A stretch of 64,000 bases of DNA from Pseudomonas putida (GCF_028682635.1 NZ_JANHLK010000010.1:62001-126000), one strand, 5' to 3'; positions 16,080 through 25,865 are shown, numbered from the stretch's first letter. Program-made: numbers and translations. The notes: generated by a model from the sequence alone, not told the origin.

Positions 16080-18587
16080 ATGTCGCAGTCCCTTTCACCC
16101 CTCTCTCTTGAAGCCTGCAAACCGGTCAGCCTGGACGCCGAAGTACCCACGCTTTCCACACAATGGTTGCCGCGCCAACATCTGGCAGCGCAGTTGCTGG
16201 AAAAACCGCAACGACTGCGCCTGCTATGCGCACCGGCAGGTTATGGCAAGACCTCGTTGATCAGACAATGCATGACCCGTTGCGTACCGGCACCGCGAAT
16301 CCTGCAACTCAATCTGGCAGGACAACCCCTGACCCTGGCCCGGTTTTGCACACGCATCGCCGAGCAGTTCAGCCATCTGGCGCAGCCCGTCAATACGCCG
16401 GTCGCATTGCTCGATTGGCTTGAGGGATTGAAAGAGCCTTGCACCCTGATCCTTGACGATTATCCGGCAAAGGCCGATATCGCACTCGATGCCTGGATCG
16501 ACCACCTGTTGCTGCATTCCCCCGCCACCATCGAACTGTGGGTCAGTTGCCGACAACGCCCGGCCTGGAACCTGCCGCGCCTGATGCTCGAGGGTGAACT
16601 ACTGGAACTCGATAGCCGGGCGCTAGCCTTTTCCCGTCAGGAGTCCGACGATCTGGTGCGCCGGTTCGCCCCGACAACCGGCGATGCGGGCCGCGAGGCG
16701 ATCTGGCAGCAGGCGGCGGGTTGGTGCGCGGGCACACGTCTGCTGGTCAACTCGGCAACTGGCGCACGAGCGATGCTGTACGACTATCTGGAACGTGAAT
16801 TGCTGGCACACCTGAATGCAGAACAATGCAACCTGCTGAGCGGCCTGGCCTATTTGCCACGGTTTAGCGAAGCCCTTTGCGCCGAGCTGTGGGAGGAGCT
16901 CCACGACACGTCATCCCTGCGCGAAATGCTGCGCGCCCATACGTACTTCCAGCCGCTGGACAGCGAGGGTCAATGGTATTGCATCCTGCCGGCCGTGGCG
17001 CAGGCCCTGCAGGGAAGAATCGACCTCAACCCACTCAATCGACTGCGCCTGCGCGCCTGCCGGGGCTTGAGTGCGGCGGGCTTCATCGAAGATGCCATCG
17101 ACCTGGCCTTAAGTGCCGGCCGCGCCGATGTGGCTGCCAATTACATGGCCACCCTCAATCCGGGCTGGCTGTTGTCCGGGCGCAATCTGTCACGCCTGCT
17201 CGACTGGCATGGGCGCTTGCCTGCCGGCTTGCTGACCAGCACGCCGCAACTGGTGGTCCTTATTGCCTGCGCCCTGATGATGAATGTCCGTCTGGATGAA
17301 GCGCAGGTTTGCCTGGCGCACTTGAACCGCTTCCTGCCACAACCCACAGCCGAACAGAACCGGCGCCTACTGGCACGCTGGCAAGCCTTGTGGGGCGTCA
17401 TCAACGGCCTGCAGGGCAACTGCACGCTGGCCACCGAGTACTGCCAGGCGGCACTCAATCACTTGGGTGACGATGAACGACACATGTCGTTCGTCTGCAC
17501 GTTCATCCTTGCGCGACTGGCCATGAGCAGCGGTGAAACCGCCCAGGCCCAGCAGATGCTGATGCTCGCCGTCGAGCAGGCCCGCCGCCAGGGTTGCCTG
17601 GTCCGGGAAGTACAGGTCAACATCCAGCGCATCTGCCTGATGATGCTGTGCGGTGAGAGCGATATGGCCGACCGCCTGTTGCAGCACAACCTTTCATTGT
17701 TAGAGGCCGACGGCAACCGGCATGTGATGTTGCTTGGACGCTTGCGGGTGTTGCAGGGCAAACTGCATTTGCAGCGCGCAGAACTCGATGAATGCGAGCG
17801 CCTCCTGCATCAGGCCATGCAATTGGCCGGCGGTCATCACCTGTCCACCCTGCAAGCCCTGATGGGCCTGTCACAAGTGGCCGCCTGCCGGGGGGATTTC
17901 CAACAGGCCTGCGCTTTCCTGCAAGACGCAGAGCGCCATATGCAATGCGCCAATGTCCAGGAAAGCAGCTACCGCGCAGTGCTCAATCTGCAGACGCTGA
18001 GCGTATTGATCCTGCAAGGGAACTGGAAGCAGGCCCTGCTCATGGCGCAGATGACCGAGCAATATCTGCGCGGCTCTGCCGCACGGCTGACCCGCGTGCA
18101 GGTGCCGTCTTTGCCGGTGCACAGTCAGCTGCTACTGGCCATTGTCGAACAGGCCGTGGGGCAAACCCGGGATGCCTGCAGGCGCCTGGATACGGCACTG
18201 CGCGAATGCCAACGCCTGAACTTCCATGGGCTTGAAGCCAAGGCGTTGCGCCTGTTGGAACATTTCTCCCAGGACGCTGGTGCAGCCCAATCGACCTGGC
18301 CGTCGAAGACGAACGCCGGCGCCTTCAACCTGGTGGTCAGCGAAGCCCGGTTGGCCCCGCCAGGTAAACCCACGGTCAATAGCAAACGCGATGAACGGCT
18401 CACGGGCCGGGAGATGGCGGTGCTGGAATTGCTTGCCGAAGGGTTTTCAAACCGTGAGATCAGCGAGCGCCTGTACATCTCGACCAATACGGTCAAGGCA
18501 CACATCAAGCACATTAACGAAAAACTCGGCGTTACCCGGCGCGCCCAGGCCGTGATGCGGGCCAAGGCGACCGGTGTGCTGCTCTGA
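16080..18587 (+). CDS. LuxR-family LAL (MalT-like) transcriptional activator
   Basis: An 835-residue regulator. The Walker A motif APAGYGKTS lies at residues 51-59, a TPR-rich middle follows, and a LuxR helix-turn-helix ends the protein (LTGREMAVLELLAEGFSNRE, ISERLYISTNTVKAHIKHIN). LAL proteins bind ATP and a small inducer and activate transcription as oligomers; no autoinducer-binding domain is present, so it is not a quorum sensor. I use the ATG at 16080, with GGGAGA six bases upstream. It diverges from the DUF1302-DUF1329 pair, its likely target. Its 3' end overlaps a truncated LAL gene on the other strand by 141 bases, because that gene has lost its normal stop. Confidence 0.88.
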   Translation: MSQSLSPLSLEACKPVSLDAEVPTLSTQWLPRQHLAAQLLEKPQRLRLLCAPAGYGKTSLIRQCMTRCVPAPRILQLNLAGQPLTLARFCTRIAEQFSHLAQPVNTPVALLDWLEGLKEPCTLILDDYPAKADIALDAWIDHLLLHSPATIELWVSCRQRPAWNLPRLMLEGELLELDSRALAFSRQESDDLVRRFAPTTGDAGREAIWQQAAGWCAGTRLLVNSATGARAMLYDYLERELLAHLNAEQCNLLSGLAYLPRFSEALCAELWEELHDTSSLREMLRAHTYFQPLDSEGQWYCILPAVAQALQGRIDLNPLNRLRLRACRGLSAAGFIEDAIDLALSAGRADVAANYMATLNPGWLLSGRNLSRLLDWHGRLPAGLLTSTPQLVVLIACALMMNVRLDEAQVCLAHLNRFLPQPTAEQNRRLLARWQALWGVINGLQGNCTLATEYCQAALNHLGDDERHMSFVCTFILARLAMSSGETAQAQQMLMLAVEQARRQGCLVREVQVNIQRICLMMLCGESDMADRLLQHNLSLLEADGNRHVMLLGRLRVLQGKLHLQRAELDECERLLHQAMQLAGGHHLSTLQALMGLSQVAACRGDFQQACAFLQDAERHMQCANVQESSYRAVLNLQTLSVLILQGNWKQALLMAQMTEQYLRGSAARLTRVQVPSLPVHSQLLLAIVEQAVGQTRDACRRLDTALRECQRLNFHGLEAKALRLLEHFSQDAGAAQSTWPSKTNAGAFNLVVSEARLAPPGKPTVNSKRDERLTGREMAVLELLAEGFSNREISERLYISTNTVKAHIKHINEKLGVTRRAQAVMRAKATGVLL

Positions 18588-19706
18588 GTCAAAGGCTTCG
18601 GTTGGGCAATCCAGCAACCCCCGCGCCCTGGCGATAGCGACAGCTTGTGCCTGGCCATGGGCGTGCAGCTTGCGGTAAAGATTGCGCAGGTGGACCTTTA
18701 CCGTGTGCGCGGACAGCTGCAAGTGCTCGGCAACCGTGCTGATCGGGTGGCCGCGGGCAACCAGACGAATCACCTGACACTCACGCTCCGTCAGAGCCGC
18801 GCTTTTAGACGGCGTGCCATTGCGTTCTGCAAAGCACTTGAGCAGGTCGTCGACGAATCCCTGCACTTGCTTTGGCAGCGTCCGACGATGCAGCAACGCA
18901 GCCAGTCGGGGACCCTCTTCGACAAAGGTGCTGCGCCAGCCCTCCTCGCAGGCGAACGGCAACACACCGGTCAACTGCGCCATCGCCGCATCGTGTCGTC
19001 CCTTGCCATCAAGGGCCATGGCCAACAGCAGGCGCAGCTTGAGTGTACGACGCAAACGGCCGCGCTGCCGTGCGTACTGAATGTCTGGTTGCAACGCTGC
19101 AATGGCCTGGTCGAAACGGCCCTGGGCGATGTGCAGGCGCACGTGGGCGATGGTTGGGGTGTCGACGTCGTTGGCGACGAAAAACCGCTCCGTATTGGCC
19201 CAATCGCCATATCTGTCCACTTGAGTCAGCGCTTGCGCCGCCGCTTCGGCGCGACCGTCCAGTGTCGCGACACGGGCACGCTCGATCCACACGGAACACT
19301 GGATGCGATGGCAAGCCCTCTCCCGCCCGGTCTGCTCTAGTACGGCGAGGTGACGGTGGCTGATCGAATGTTCACCCCGGGACCAGGCGATACGCGCCAT
19401 GAGCATATGGCTGAGGATCCACGCATCCGCTGGCGATTCGTCAGGCCTGCCTGATCGGTTTTGCGTGAGCACGCGTTGCGCTTGCGCAAGCTCGCCACTC
19501 TCATAGAGCACCAGGGCACGCACACTATCGGCTTGCGTGCCAGCCGGGGCAAAACACTCCAGGCGCAGGCGCGCCGTCGCCAGGCATCCCTGGCTCAGGT
19601 CGATGAGGCTTTCCAGCGCCGTCGCCGCGCAGGCCAGGTCATCCACACCCTGCCCGATCGCCAGGGACAGCCTGCACCTTGCCTCGTCGAACCGCCCGAG
19701 GGCCAT
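18447..19706 (-). pseudogene. 5'-truncated LAL regulator with C-terminal read-through
   Basis: A 419-codon frame covers only the TPR half and HTH of a LAL regulator (LTERECQVIRLVARGHPIST, VAEHLQLSAHTVKVHLRNLY). The ATPase half is missing. Upstream of the first ATG the same frame stays open, with TPR-like sequence (LRAASRLMALGRFDEA), right up to TAA at 19749. That TAA is also the stop of the racemase-like gene, so the truncation point coincides with the end of that gene. At the other end the usual family terminus ARARGLLD is followed by TGC where paralogues stop. The frame then reads about 50 more codons antisense to the 16.08 kb regulator. It is probably a non-functional relic, though the HTH could be expressed. 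Confidence 0.75.
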
Positions 19707-19748
19707 CAGGCGCGAGGCCGCCCGCAGGGTGATGGCGACGTCCAGAGG

Positions 19749-20864
19749 TTACGGCTTCCAGACGGCCGCAAGATCGCCGACGTCGAGTGCGCTCATGATC
19801 CCTGCCGTGTGCTCGCCACGGGCCGGGATCGAACCTGGCACCTGGACCCGACCATCGAACCGTGGCGCGGGACTGGTTTGCAACAAGCCGTCGCGTTCGA
19901 AGTACACGCCCCGCTCCACCATATGGGGGTGCTGCGAGGCCTCGCGGGGGCTCAGGACCGGGGCGAAACACACGTCGGTGCCTTCGAGCAGGTCGCACCA
20001 GTGTTCCTGCGGCTGGCTGGCAAACACTTCGGCCAGCAACCCGCGCAGTTCCTCCCAGCGGCTCATGTCCCACTGTTTGGCGAAACGCGGGTCATCCTCC
20101 AGGCCCAGCTTGTTCAGCAGCAGTGCATGGAATTGCGACTCCATCGAGCCCAAGGCCACGTACTTGTCGTCCGCGCAGCGATAGGTGGCATAGAAATGCG
20201 AGCCGTCATGCACGCTCTTGCCGCGCTGTTCCTTGAGCAACCCGCGGCCCTGCAGCGACAGCATCAACTGCATCATGTGCGCCGAGCCGTCGACGATGGC
20301 CGCGTCGACCACCGTGCCCTTGCCGGTCTGCCGCGCATTGAGCACACCGGCCAGGATGCCGATCGTCAGGTACAGCGCACCACCGCCGATATCACCGATC
20401 AGGGTGATGGGAGACGACGGCGCTTCGTTGGCGGTGCCGCTGTGATAGAGCGCACCCGACAGGGCAATGTAATTGTTGTCATGACCCGCGACATGGGCCA
20501 TCGGACCGTCCTGGCCCCAACCGGTCATGCGCCCGTAGACCAGACGCGGATTTCGCGCCTGGCAGTCCTGCGGACCGAGACCCAGGCGCTCCATGACGCC
20601 CGGGCGCATGCCTTCGATCAGGACGTCGGCGCTTTCGATCAGTTTCAGGACCAGATCGCGGCCTTCCGGGCTTTTCAGGTCAGCGACCACCGAACGCTTG
20701 CCGCGGTGAATCGGGTTGGCCGGTGGCTTGCCCGTCATGCCGAGCGGCAGCGCATTTTCGCGTTCGACCGCGATCACATCCGCGCCCAGGTCCGCCAGGT
20801 GCATGGCACAAAACGGCCCTGGGCCGATCCCGCAAATTTCTACAATCTTGATACCTGAAAGCAT
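19749..20864 (-). CDS. CaiB/BaiF family protein, alpha-methylacyl-CoA racemase-like
   Basis: A 371-residue class III CoA-transferase fold in the AMACR/Mcr branch: MLSGIKIVEICGIGPGPFCAMHLADLGADVIAVER, KRSVVADLKSPEGRDL, ADVLIEGMRPGVMERLGLGP and YGRMTGWGQDGP, then VVDAAIVDGSAHM. AMACR enzymes interconvert 2R- and 2S-methylacyl-CoA so that methyl-branched chains can enter beta-oxidation, and they need no CoA acceptor. The ATG at 20864 has GGAGGG six bases upstream and fits the family start; an upstream in-frame start does not. It is divergent from the secreted protein at 21.03 kb. Its presence is the best sign in this window that the substrate has methyl branches. Another acyl-CoA transferase is the alternative. 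Confidence 0.82.
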   Translation of the reverse strand: MLSGIKIVEICGIGPGPFCAMHLADLGADVIAVERENALPLGMTGKPPANPIHRGKRSVVADLKSPEGRDLVLKLIESADVLIEGMRPGVMERLGLGPQDCQARNPRLVYGRMTGWGQDGPMAHVAGHDNNYIALSGALYHSGTANEAPSSPITLIGDIGGGALYLTIGILAGVLNARQTGKGTVVDAAIVDGSAHMMQLMLSLQGRGLLKEQRGKSVHDGSHFYATYRCADDKYVALGSMESQFHALLLNKLGLEDDPRFAKQWDMSRWEELRGLLAEVFASQPQEHWCDLLEGTDVCFAPVLSPREASQHPHMVERGVYFERDGLLQTSPAPRFDGRVQVPGSIPARGEHTAGIMSALDVGDLAAVWKP

Positions 20865-20932
20865 TTCTTTCCCTCCGGACTGCGACTGCGCCTTGTATGG
20901 AGGACACGCTAGCAAAGCCCGCCACGAAGCAT

Positions 20933-20954
20933 GGCCCCCCGCTACGGGGGGCTC
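20933..20954. promoter_or_regulatory. G-rich inverted repeat between racemase and secreted-protein genes (site 4 of 5)
   Basis: CCCCCCGCTACGGGGGG has perfect six-base arms and is centred in the 162-base divergent gap, about 70 bases from each start. It is the strongest of the five similar sites and could serve both genes. Confidence 0.5.
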
Positions 20955-21026
20955 GGGACGGAACCCCGGGTTGGTTACTCTAAGACTTAATCCTCAAGCC
21001 ATAACAACAATAGAAAGGAAGAACAC

Positions 21027-22739
21027 ATGTTTGCTCTACGTTCCCATTGGACACTGCTGGCGGGACTGCTGACGGTTCCGACGCTGGCCCTGGCCCAGGT
21101 CGCACCGGCCAACCCTTATCTGGCGCAGTCCTACAACAACCAGACCCATTGGAACGATGGGGCCTCGGACAGCACCGACATCGCCGTGCCGCGCGGTGCG
21201 TACAAAATGACCCCGGACGCCTACCGCGTAATGCCCAATGAATCGGGCAGCCTGGTGCAGTACAGCGACAAGGTCGGCGATACCGACCTGTACTGGTTCT
21301 GGGCCGGCTTTTCCCTGCGCAAGGTGAAGATCGAGGACGACTTCAAGTTCACCGAAGTGGCCCGGGTCGATCTGCCGGTCAAACTGCCCAATTACCAGCC
21401 GATCACCCCTGAGCAGCGTCTGGAGCAAGCCGCGCAAACCCGCAAATTTCTCGAGGCCAGGGACGAGAAAGGTTTGCTCGATTACATGAATGCGCAACCG
21501 AACCGCATGCTGACCGGCACCACCGACCAACTGTTGGGCGGCGCGATCTATTCACTGCTGACCCGCGACGATGCCTTCATTGGTGCCAGCGCCCGCCGGG
21601 TGTTCCGCATTGACCAGAACGATCACAAGGACCCGACCTCCGGCATGAAGCTCACCCGGGAAGTGCAGCTTCCGGATGAACTGTTCAACAATGAAAAGAC
21701 CAAAAACGGTGTTGGCGTGCCGATGGACACCACCTTTGGCATGGGCATGACCCCCAACGGCTTCCTGGTGGTCAACACCATGGGCGGGACCGTCGCCACC
21801 CTCGACCGCACCACACTGAAACTGATCGACAGCTACCGCGTGGAAGGCAGCGACGAATTGTTCCTCAACTCCTTCGCCACCGGCCCGGAAGTCGATGGCG
21901 GCGCGGTGTATGTCGCGTCCAACCAGAACATGTACCGCCTGGTGGTCGACAAGCAGGGCAAGATCCACGCCGACGAAGCCAGCGGTGCCTGGAAGGCCCC
22001 TTACGAGCGCGGGCCACGCTTCACGTCGATCAAGATTGCCGACGGCACCGGCTCCACGCCGACCCTGATGGGCTACGGTCCGGAGGAAGACAAACTGGTG
22101 GTGTTCACCGACGGCGCGAAAAAGATGAACATCGTCGCCATGTGGCGCGACAAGATCCCGGCCGGCTGGAAGCAGAAGCCCGGCACTTCGTCGCCGCGGG
22201 TGGCCGACCAGCGTGTCGTCGACATGGGCCCGAACGTGCCTACCGTGCAATCGGAACAATCGGTGGCGGTGTATGACGGCCACGCGTTCGTGGTGAACAA
22301 CATCCCTGCCGTGGAAAAACCGGTGCTGGCCAGGTCCGGCTACTACGTGACCATGCTCAACGGCATGACCCGCCCTGCCCCGAGCGGCGTGGCGATGTTC
22401 AAGTGGGATAATGCCAAGGACCAGTGGAGCACCTTGTGGACCCGTGACGACGTGGGTTCGATCTCGATCGTGCCGATGATCAGCGGCGGCAGCCGCATGG
22501 CGTTGATCAACGGTTTCTACGCCGGTCGACTGGGTGAAGGCTTCCACATCGGCATGGACCTGGATACCGGCAAGACCGTACTGGAAATCGCCACCGGCAG
22601 CGACCCCGTGTTCAACGGCATGTACGCGCCGATGAAGGTCGATAAGCAGGGCCGCCTGATGTATGGCATGGCCTTCGGCATGGTGCTGATGGACACCAAC
22701 CGCATGCAGAAAGTCGAACAGGTGGCCAAGAGCGAGTAA
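21027..22739 (+). CDS. Secreted protein of unknown function, probable beta-propeller
   Basis: A 570-residue precursor with a signal peptide (MFALRSHWTLLAGLLTVPTLALA). I do not recognise the family. From about residue 210 the chain has repeated short-strand, glycine and asparagine-rich segments such as NGFLVVNTMGGTVATLDRTT, GGAVYVASNQNMYRLVVDKQ and GRLMYGMAFGMVLMDTNRMQ. These look like blades of a YVTN/PQQ-type propeller. No CXXCH haem motif was found. It would be periplasmic or secreted. AAAGGAAG precedes the start. It is transcribed alone, divergent from the racemase-like gene, and followed by a strong terminator. Possible roles are substrate binding or a periplasmic oxidoreductase; neither is demonstrated. 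Confidence 0.7.
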   Translation: MFALRSHWTLLAGLLTVPTLALAQVAPANPYLAQSYNNQTHWNDGASDSTDIAVPRGAYKMTPDAYRVMPNESGSLVQYSDKVGDTDLYWFWAGFSLRKVKIEDDFKFTEVARVDLPVKLPNYQPITPEQRLEQAAQTRKFLEARDEKGLLDYMNAQPNRMLTGTTDQLLGGAIYSLLTRDDAFIGASARRVFRIDQNDHKDPTSGMKLTREVQLPDELFNNEKTKNGVGVPMDTTFGMGMTPNGFLVVNTMGGTVATLDRTTLKLIDSYRVEGSDELFLNSFATGPEVDGGAVYVASNQNMYRLVVDKQGKIHADEASGAWKAPYERGPRFTSIKIADGTGSTPTLMGYGPEEDKLVVFTDGAKKMNIVAMWRDKIPAGWKQKPGTSSPRVADQRVVDMGPNVPTVQSEQSVAVYDGHAFVVNNIPAVEKPVLARSGYYVTMLNGMTRPAPSGVAMFKWDNAKDQWSTLWTRDDVGSISIVPMISGGSRMALINGFYAGRLGEGFHIGMDLDTGKTVLEIATGSDPVFNGMYAPMKVDKQGRLMYGMAFGMVLMDTNRMQKVEQVAKSE

Positions 22740-22759
22740 ACGCGATCCTTCAGCCAGCG

Positions 22760-22796
22760 ACGCCGGCCCTTCTTTGAGGGGCCGGCGTTTTTTATG
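22760..22796 (+). terminator. Rho-independent terminator after the secreted protein
   Basis: Stem CGCCGGCCC / GGGGCCGGCG with loop TTCTTTGA, followed by TTTTTTT. It begins 21 bases after the stop codon. Confidence 0.9.
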
Positions 22797-22844
22797 CAAT
22801 CAACATATCCCCGCGTTCCTCCATACGGCCCGCGTCATCGTTGA

Positions 22845-23080
22845 CGACCATCGCGAGCAGGCTCCCACATTTTGATCGGTGTCATGCACAAGATCTGTGT
22901 TCGCCGCAGATCTACTGTGGGAGCGGGCTTGCTCGCGAAAGCGGTGGGTCAGGCGATATCTCTATCAACGGGTCGGCCGTCATCGCGAGCAGGCTCACTC
23001 CCACATTTTGATCGGTGTCATGCACAAGATCTGTGTTCGCCGCAGATCTACTGTGGGAGCGAGCCTGCTCGCGATGAGGG
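22845..23080. repeat. Tandem REP/BIME array with two near-identical units
   Basis: Two units of about 98 bases, starting near 22851 and 22981, each run from ATCGCGAGCAGGCTC through CCCACATTTTGATCGGTGTC and GTTCGCCGCAGATCTACTGT to an inverted REP arm (GTGGGAGCG..GCTCGCGA). They are separated by about 32 bases. They fill the gap between the secreted-protein terminator and the thiolase; no gene is seen in it. Confidence 0.85.
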
Positions 23081-23136
23081 CGTGTCAGTCGACATATTCC
23101 TTTCAGGTGTACCGCTTTCAGGTGCAAACGGCATAA

Positions 23137-23158
23137 CAAAACCGGGCGCGTGGCCCGG
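23137..23158 (-). terminator. Rho-independent terminator of the long beta-oxidation operon
   Basis: Read on the minus strand, CCGGGC-CACGC-GCCCGG is followed by TTTTGTT, about 45 bases after the thiolase stop codon. It closes the operon that starts at 33.66 kb. Confidence 0.7.
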
Positions 23159-23201
23159 CGAAACAAGGAGCATGGTTGGGCGGCATGCGCCGCCGGCTGT
23201 A

Positions 23202-24389
23202 TCAGGCGCGACCGTAGAGGGTCACCACACAAGCACCACCCAGCCCCAGGTTGTGCGCCAGTGCCAGGTTGACGCCTTCGACCTGACGCTTGTCGGCATT
23301 GCCGCGCAGCTGTTGGGTCAGCTCGAAGCATTGCGCCAGGCCGGTCGCCCCCAGTGGGTGCCCCTTGGACAGCAGGCCGCCGGACGGGTTGGTCACCACC
23401 TGGCCGCCGTAGGTGTTGTTGCCGTCGATGATGAACTGCTCGGCGCAGCCGACATCGCACAGGCCCAGGGATTCATAGGTCAGCAGCTCGTTATGGGCAA
23501 AGCAGTCGTGCATTTCGGCGACGCGAATGTCCTGCGGGTCGACGCCGGCCTTCTCGTAGACTGCCCTGGCCGCCCGCTGCGCCATGTCGAAACCGACCAC
23601 TTCGATCATCGAACGGCTTTCGAAGCAGACCGGTTTGTCGGTGGTCAGCGATTGCGCGAGGATCACCACGTCCGTGCGCAGGCCATGTTTTTTAGCGAAA
23701 GCTTCGGAGCAGATGATCGCCGCCGCCGCGCCGCACGTTGGTGGGCAAGCCATCAGGCGGGTCATCACTCCCGGCCACATCACCATGTCGTTCATGACGT
23801 CTTCAGTGGTCACGACTTTGCGGAACAGCGCCAGCGGGTTGTTGGCGGCGTGACGGCTGGCCTTCGCGCGGATCGCGGCGAAGGTGCTCATCTGCGTGCC
23901 GTACTTTTGCATGTGCTCGCGACCGGCTCCGCCGAACATCCGCAGGGCACTCGGGATTTCGATATCAGAGGTCAGCTCGTCAATCACCGACTGGGTCATG
24001 TGCGTGGTCGCACGTGGGCGATCGTCCCAGTTGCCTTTCAGGGCGCCGGGTTGCATCTGCTCGAAACCAAATGCCAAGGCACATTCGACTGCCCCGCTTT
24101 CCACGGCCTGGCGTGCCAGGAACAGGGCACTGGAACCGGTGGCGCAGTTGTTGTTGACGTTGATTACCGGGATACCACTCATGCCTACTTCATAGAGCGC
24201 GGCCTGGCCGCTGGTGGAATCGCCATACACGTAGCCGGCATAGGCCTGCTGTACCAGGCGGTAGTCCACGCCGGCGTCTTGCAGCGCCAGGCGAATCGCC
24301 TGGGACCCCATTTCAATGTAGGTACCGCTGGTACCCGGTTTGACAAACGGAATCATGCCCACGCCGACAACGTAAGGTTTTTGCGACAT
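23202..24389 (-). CDS. SCP-x/lipid-transfer-type thiolase (copy 1)
   Basis: A 395-residue thiolase of the SCP-x (Ltp) branch. The nucleophile is C82 in VNNNCATGS. The other active-site motifs are MHDCFAHNE near 295, KGHPLGATG near 345 and LGLGGACVV close to the C-terminus. It should cleave a 3-ketoacyl-CoA, often one with a 2-methyl branch or a bulky ring, with CoA. In steroid side-chain pathways such enzymes may act as aldolases with a DUF35 partner, but none is encoded here. It is the last gene of the operon, after DUF1329 copy 2. Paralogues lie at 32.5 and 39.5 kb. Confidence 0.9.
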   Translation of the reverse strand: MSQKPYVVGVGMIPFVKPGTSGTYIEMGSQAIRLALQDAGVDYRLVQQAYAGYVYGDSTSGQAALYEVGMSGIPVINVNNNCATGSSALFLARQAVESGAVECALAFGFEQMQPGALKGNWDDRPRATTHMTQSVIDELTSDIEIPSALRMFGGAGREHMQKYGTQMSTFAAIRAKASRHAANNPLALFRKVVTTEDVMNDMVMWPGVMTRLMACPPTCGAAAAIICSEAFAKKHGLRTDVVILAQSLTTDKPVCFESRSMIEVVGFDMAQRAARAVYEKAGVDPQDIRVAEMHDCFAHNELLTYESLGLCDVGCAEQFIIDGNNTYGGQVVTNPSGGLLSKGHPLGATGLAQCFELTQQLRGNADKRQVEGVNLALAHNLGLGGACVVTLYGRA

Positions 24390-24472
24390 TGCTTCTCTCC
24401 AGATTCAGTGAACAGGACGCAGGGGGAAGCCGTTCGCGCTCATCGAGGGCGAACGGCAATGGTTCGATTGGC

Positions 24473-25840
24473 TTAGCGAATGCCGGCGTTACGCAGCGCG
24501 GCCGGGGTGAAATCGCCCATGGTCGGTTGATAGGCGTAATCGGTGCCGCGCTTGTTCTCGTTGCCCAGGTTGGACACCAGGTAGCGGCCTGCCAACAGGT
24601 CGTACACGCCCATCGCGGCATACACGGCGACGCCCTGCTTGTAATCGTTGACCAGGTAGCCTTCGCTCACACGCCACAGCGCACCACGACCGTCGTACTG
24701 GTCGATTTCCACGGCAGCCCAGGTGTCTTCATCGAAGTACATGTGACGCTTGGCGTAGATGTGGCGCTGGCCTGGCTTGAGCGTGCCCTCCACTTCCCAA
24801 ACGCGGTGCAGTTCGTAGCGGGTCAAGTCCTGGTTGATATGGCCCGGCTTGATGATGTCGGCATACTTCAACTTCGGCGATTGCAGCAGATAGTTGTTGT
24901 AGGGGACGTACACCTCTTTCTTGCCGATCAGCTTCCAGTCATAGCGATCCGGCGCACCATTGTACATGTCGGCGTTATCGGCCACGCGCATGCCGTCCGC
25001 CGCAGTGCCCGGGCCGTCATAGGCCACTTGTGGCGCACGCCGTACACGGCGCTGGCCGGCGTTGTAGGCCCAGGCCATGCGTGGTTCCTTGATCTGATCG
25101 AGGGTTTCATGGATCAGCAGCACGCCACCGGCCAGACGCGCCGGCGCGGTCACGGTTTGCTTGGTATAGAACAGGATGTTGGCGCTGTCCTCAGGCTTGG
25201 CGTCGCTCATTTTCCATGGCAGCCCCGTGGCGAACTCGATCTCCACCGGGGTGTAGTCTCCGTTGACCTGTGGCGTAGCCTGGATTTGACGACTGATGAA
25301 GTTGGTGCCACGAGAGCGGGTCAGATGGTTCCACACCACTTCCAAGCCAGTCTTGGGAATCGGGAATGCGTAGTAGTGCGACTGCTCGAAGTTTTTCAAC
25401 GAGTAGCCATCATTGGCCGACTCGGTGGTCACCGCGCTTTTCTTCACCGCGTCGTAGACCTCCTGGGGCGCCGATGCCGTGCGCTGGGTCTTGTACACCG
25501 GGATCTTGTAGGTGTCGGGGTAGCGCTGGAACAACGCCAGTTGCCCGGCGGTCAGGTTGGCCTTGTACTGCGCGGCATTGGCGGCGGTGATCACGAACTG
25601 CGGCTTTTCCCCTTCGAAGGGGTTGCCGAGAAAGTCGTTGGTCATTGGCGCGGCACCCGGCTTGAGGCCACCGGTCCAGGCGGGAATGGTACCGCTGGCA
25701 TTACCGGCCTTTTCCCCACCCAGGGGTGTTAGCGTGGTGCCCAGTTGCGCCGCTTCCTGGGGAGAAACCGCGGCCATCACGCTGGAAGCGATCAGGCTCA
25801 GGGTCAAGGTGCAGGCTTTAATCAGAGTGCTCGATTGCAT
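24473..25840 (-). CDS. DUF1329 protein (copy 2)
   Basis: A 455-residue exported protein (signal MQSSTLIKACTLTLSLIASSVMA) with the same length and nearly the same sequence as the copy at 12.3 kb, for example LGTTLTPLGGEKAGNASGTI and PTMGDFTPAALRNAGIR. Most differences fall in the signal peptide and a few surface positions. The start has GGAG nine bases upstream. It follows DUF1302 copy 2 by 25 bases and precedes the thiolase by 83. A periplasmic carrier for the hydrophobic substrate is the working idea from the family's LolA-like fold. Unlike copy 1, this pair is embedded in the beta-oxidation operon itself. Confidence 0.9.
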   Translation of the reverse strand: MQSSTLIKACTLTLSLIASSVMAAVSPQEAAQLGTTLTPLGGEKAGNASGTIPAWTGGLKPGAAPMTNDFLGNPFEGEKPQFVITAANAAQYKANLTAGQLALFQRYPDTYKIPVYKTQRTASAPQEVYDAVKKSAVTTESANDGYSLKNFEQSHYYAFPIPKTGLEVVWNHLTRSRGTNFISRQIQATPQVNGDYTPVEIEFATGLPWKMSDAKPEDSANILFYTKQTVTAPARLAGGVLLIHETLDQIKEPRMAWAYNAGQRRVRRAPQVAYDGPGTAADGMRVADNADMYNGAPDRYDWKLIGKKEVYVPYNNYLLQSPKLKYADIIKPGHINQDLTRYELHRVWEVEGTLKPGQRHIYAKRHMYFDEDTWAAVEIDQYDGRGALWRVSEGYLVNDYKQGVAVYAAMGVYDLLAGRYLVSNLGNENKRGTDYAYQPTMGDFTPAALRNAGIR

Positions 25841-25865
25841 TTTTATTATCTCCGTCTGACCGGTG

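Noticed and set aside
22845-23080. Possible CRISPR array
   Set aside because: Only two units with different arms and no regular spacers or cas genes. They are REP palindromes.
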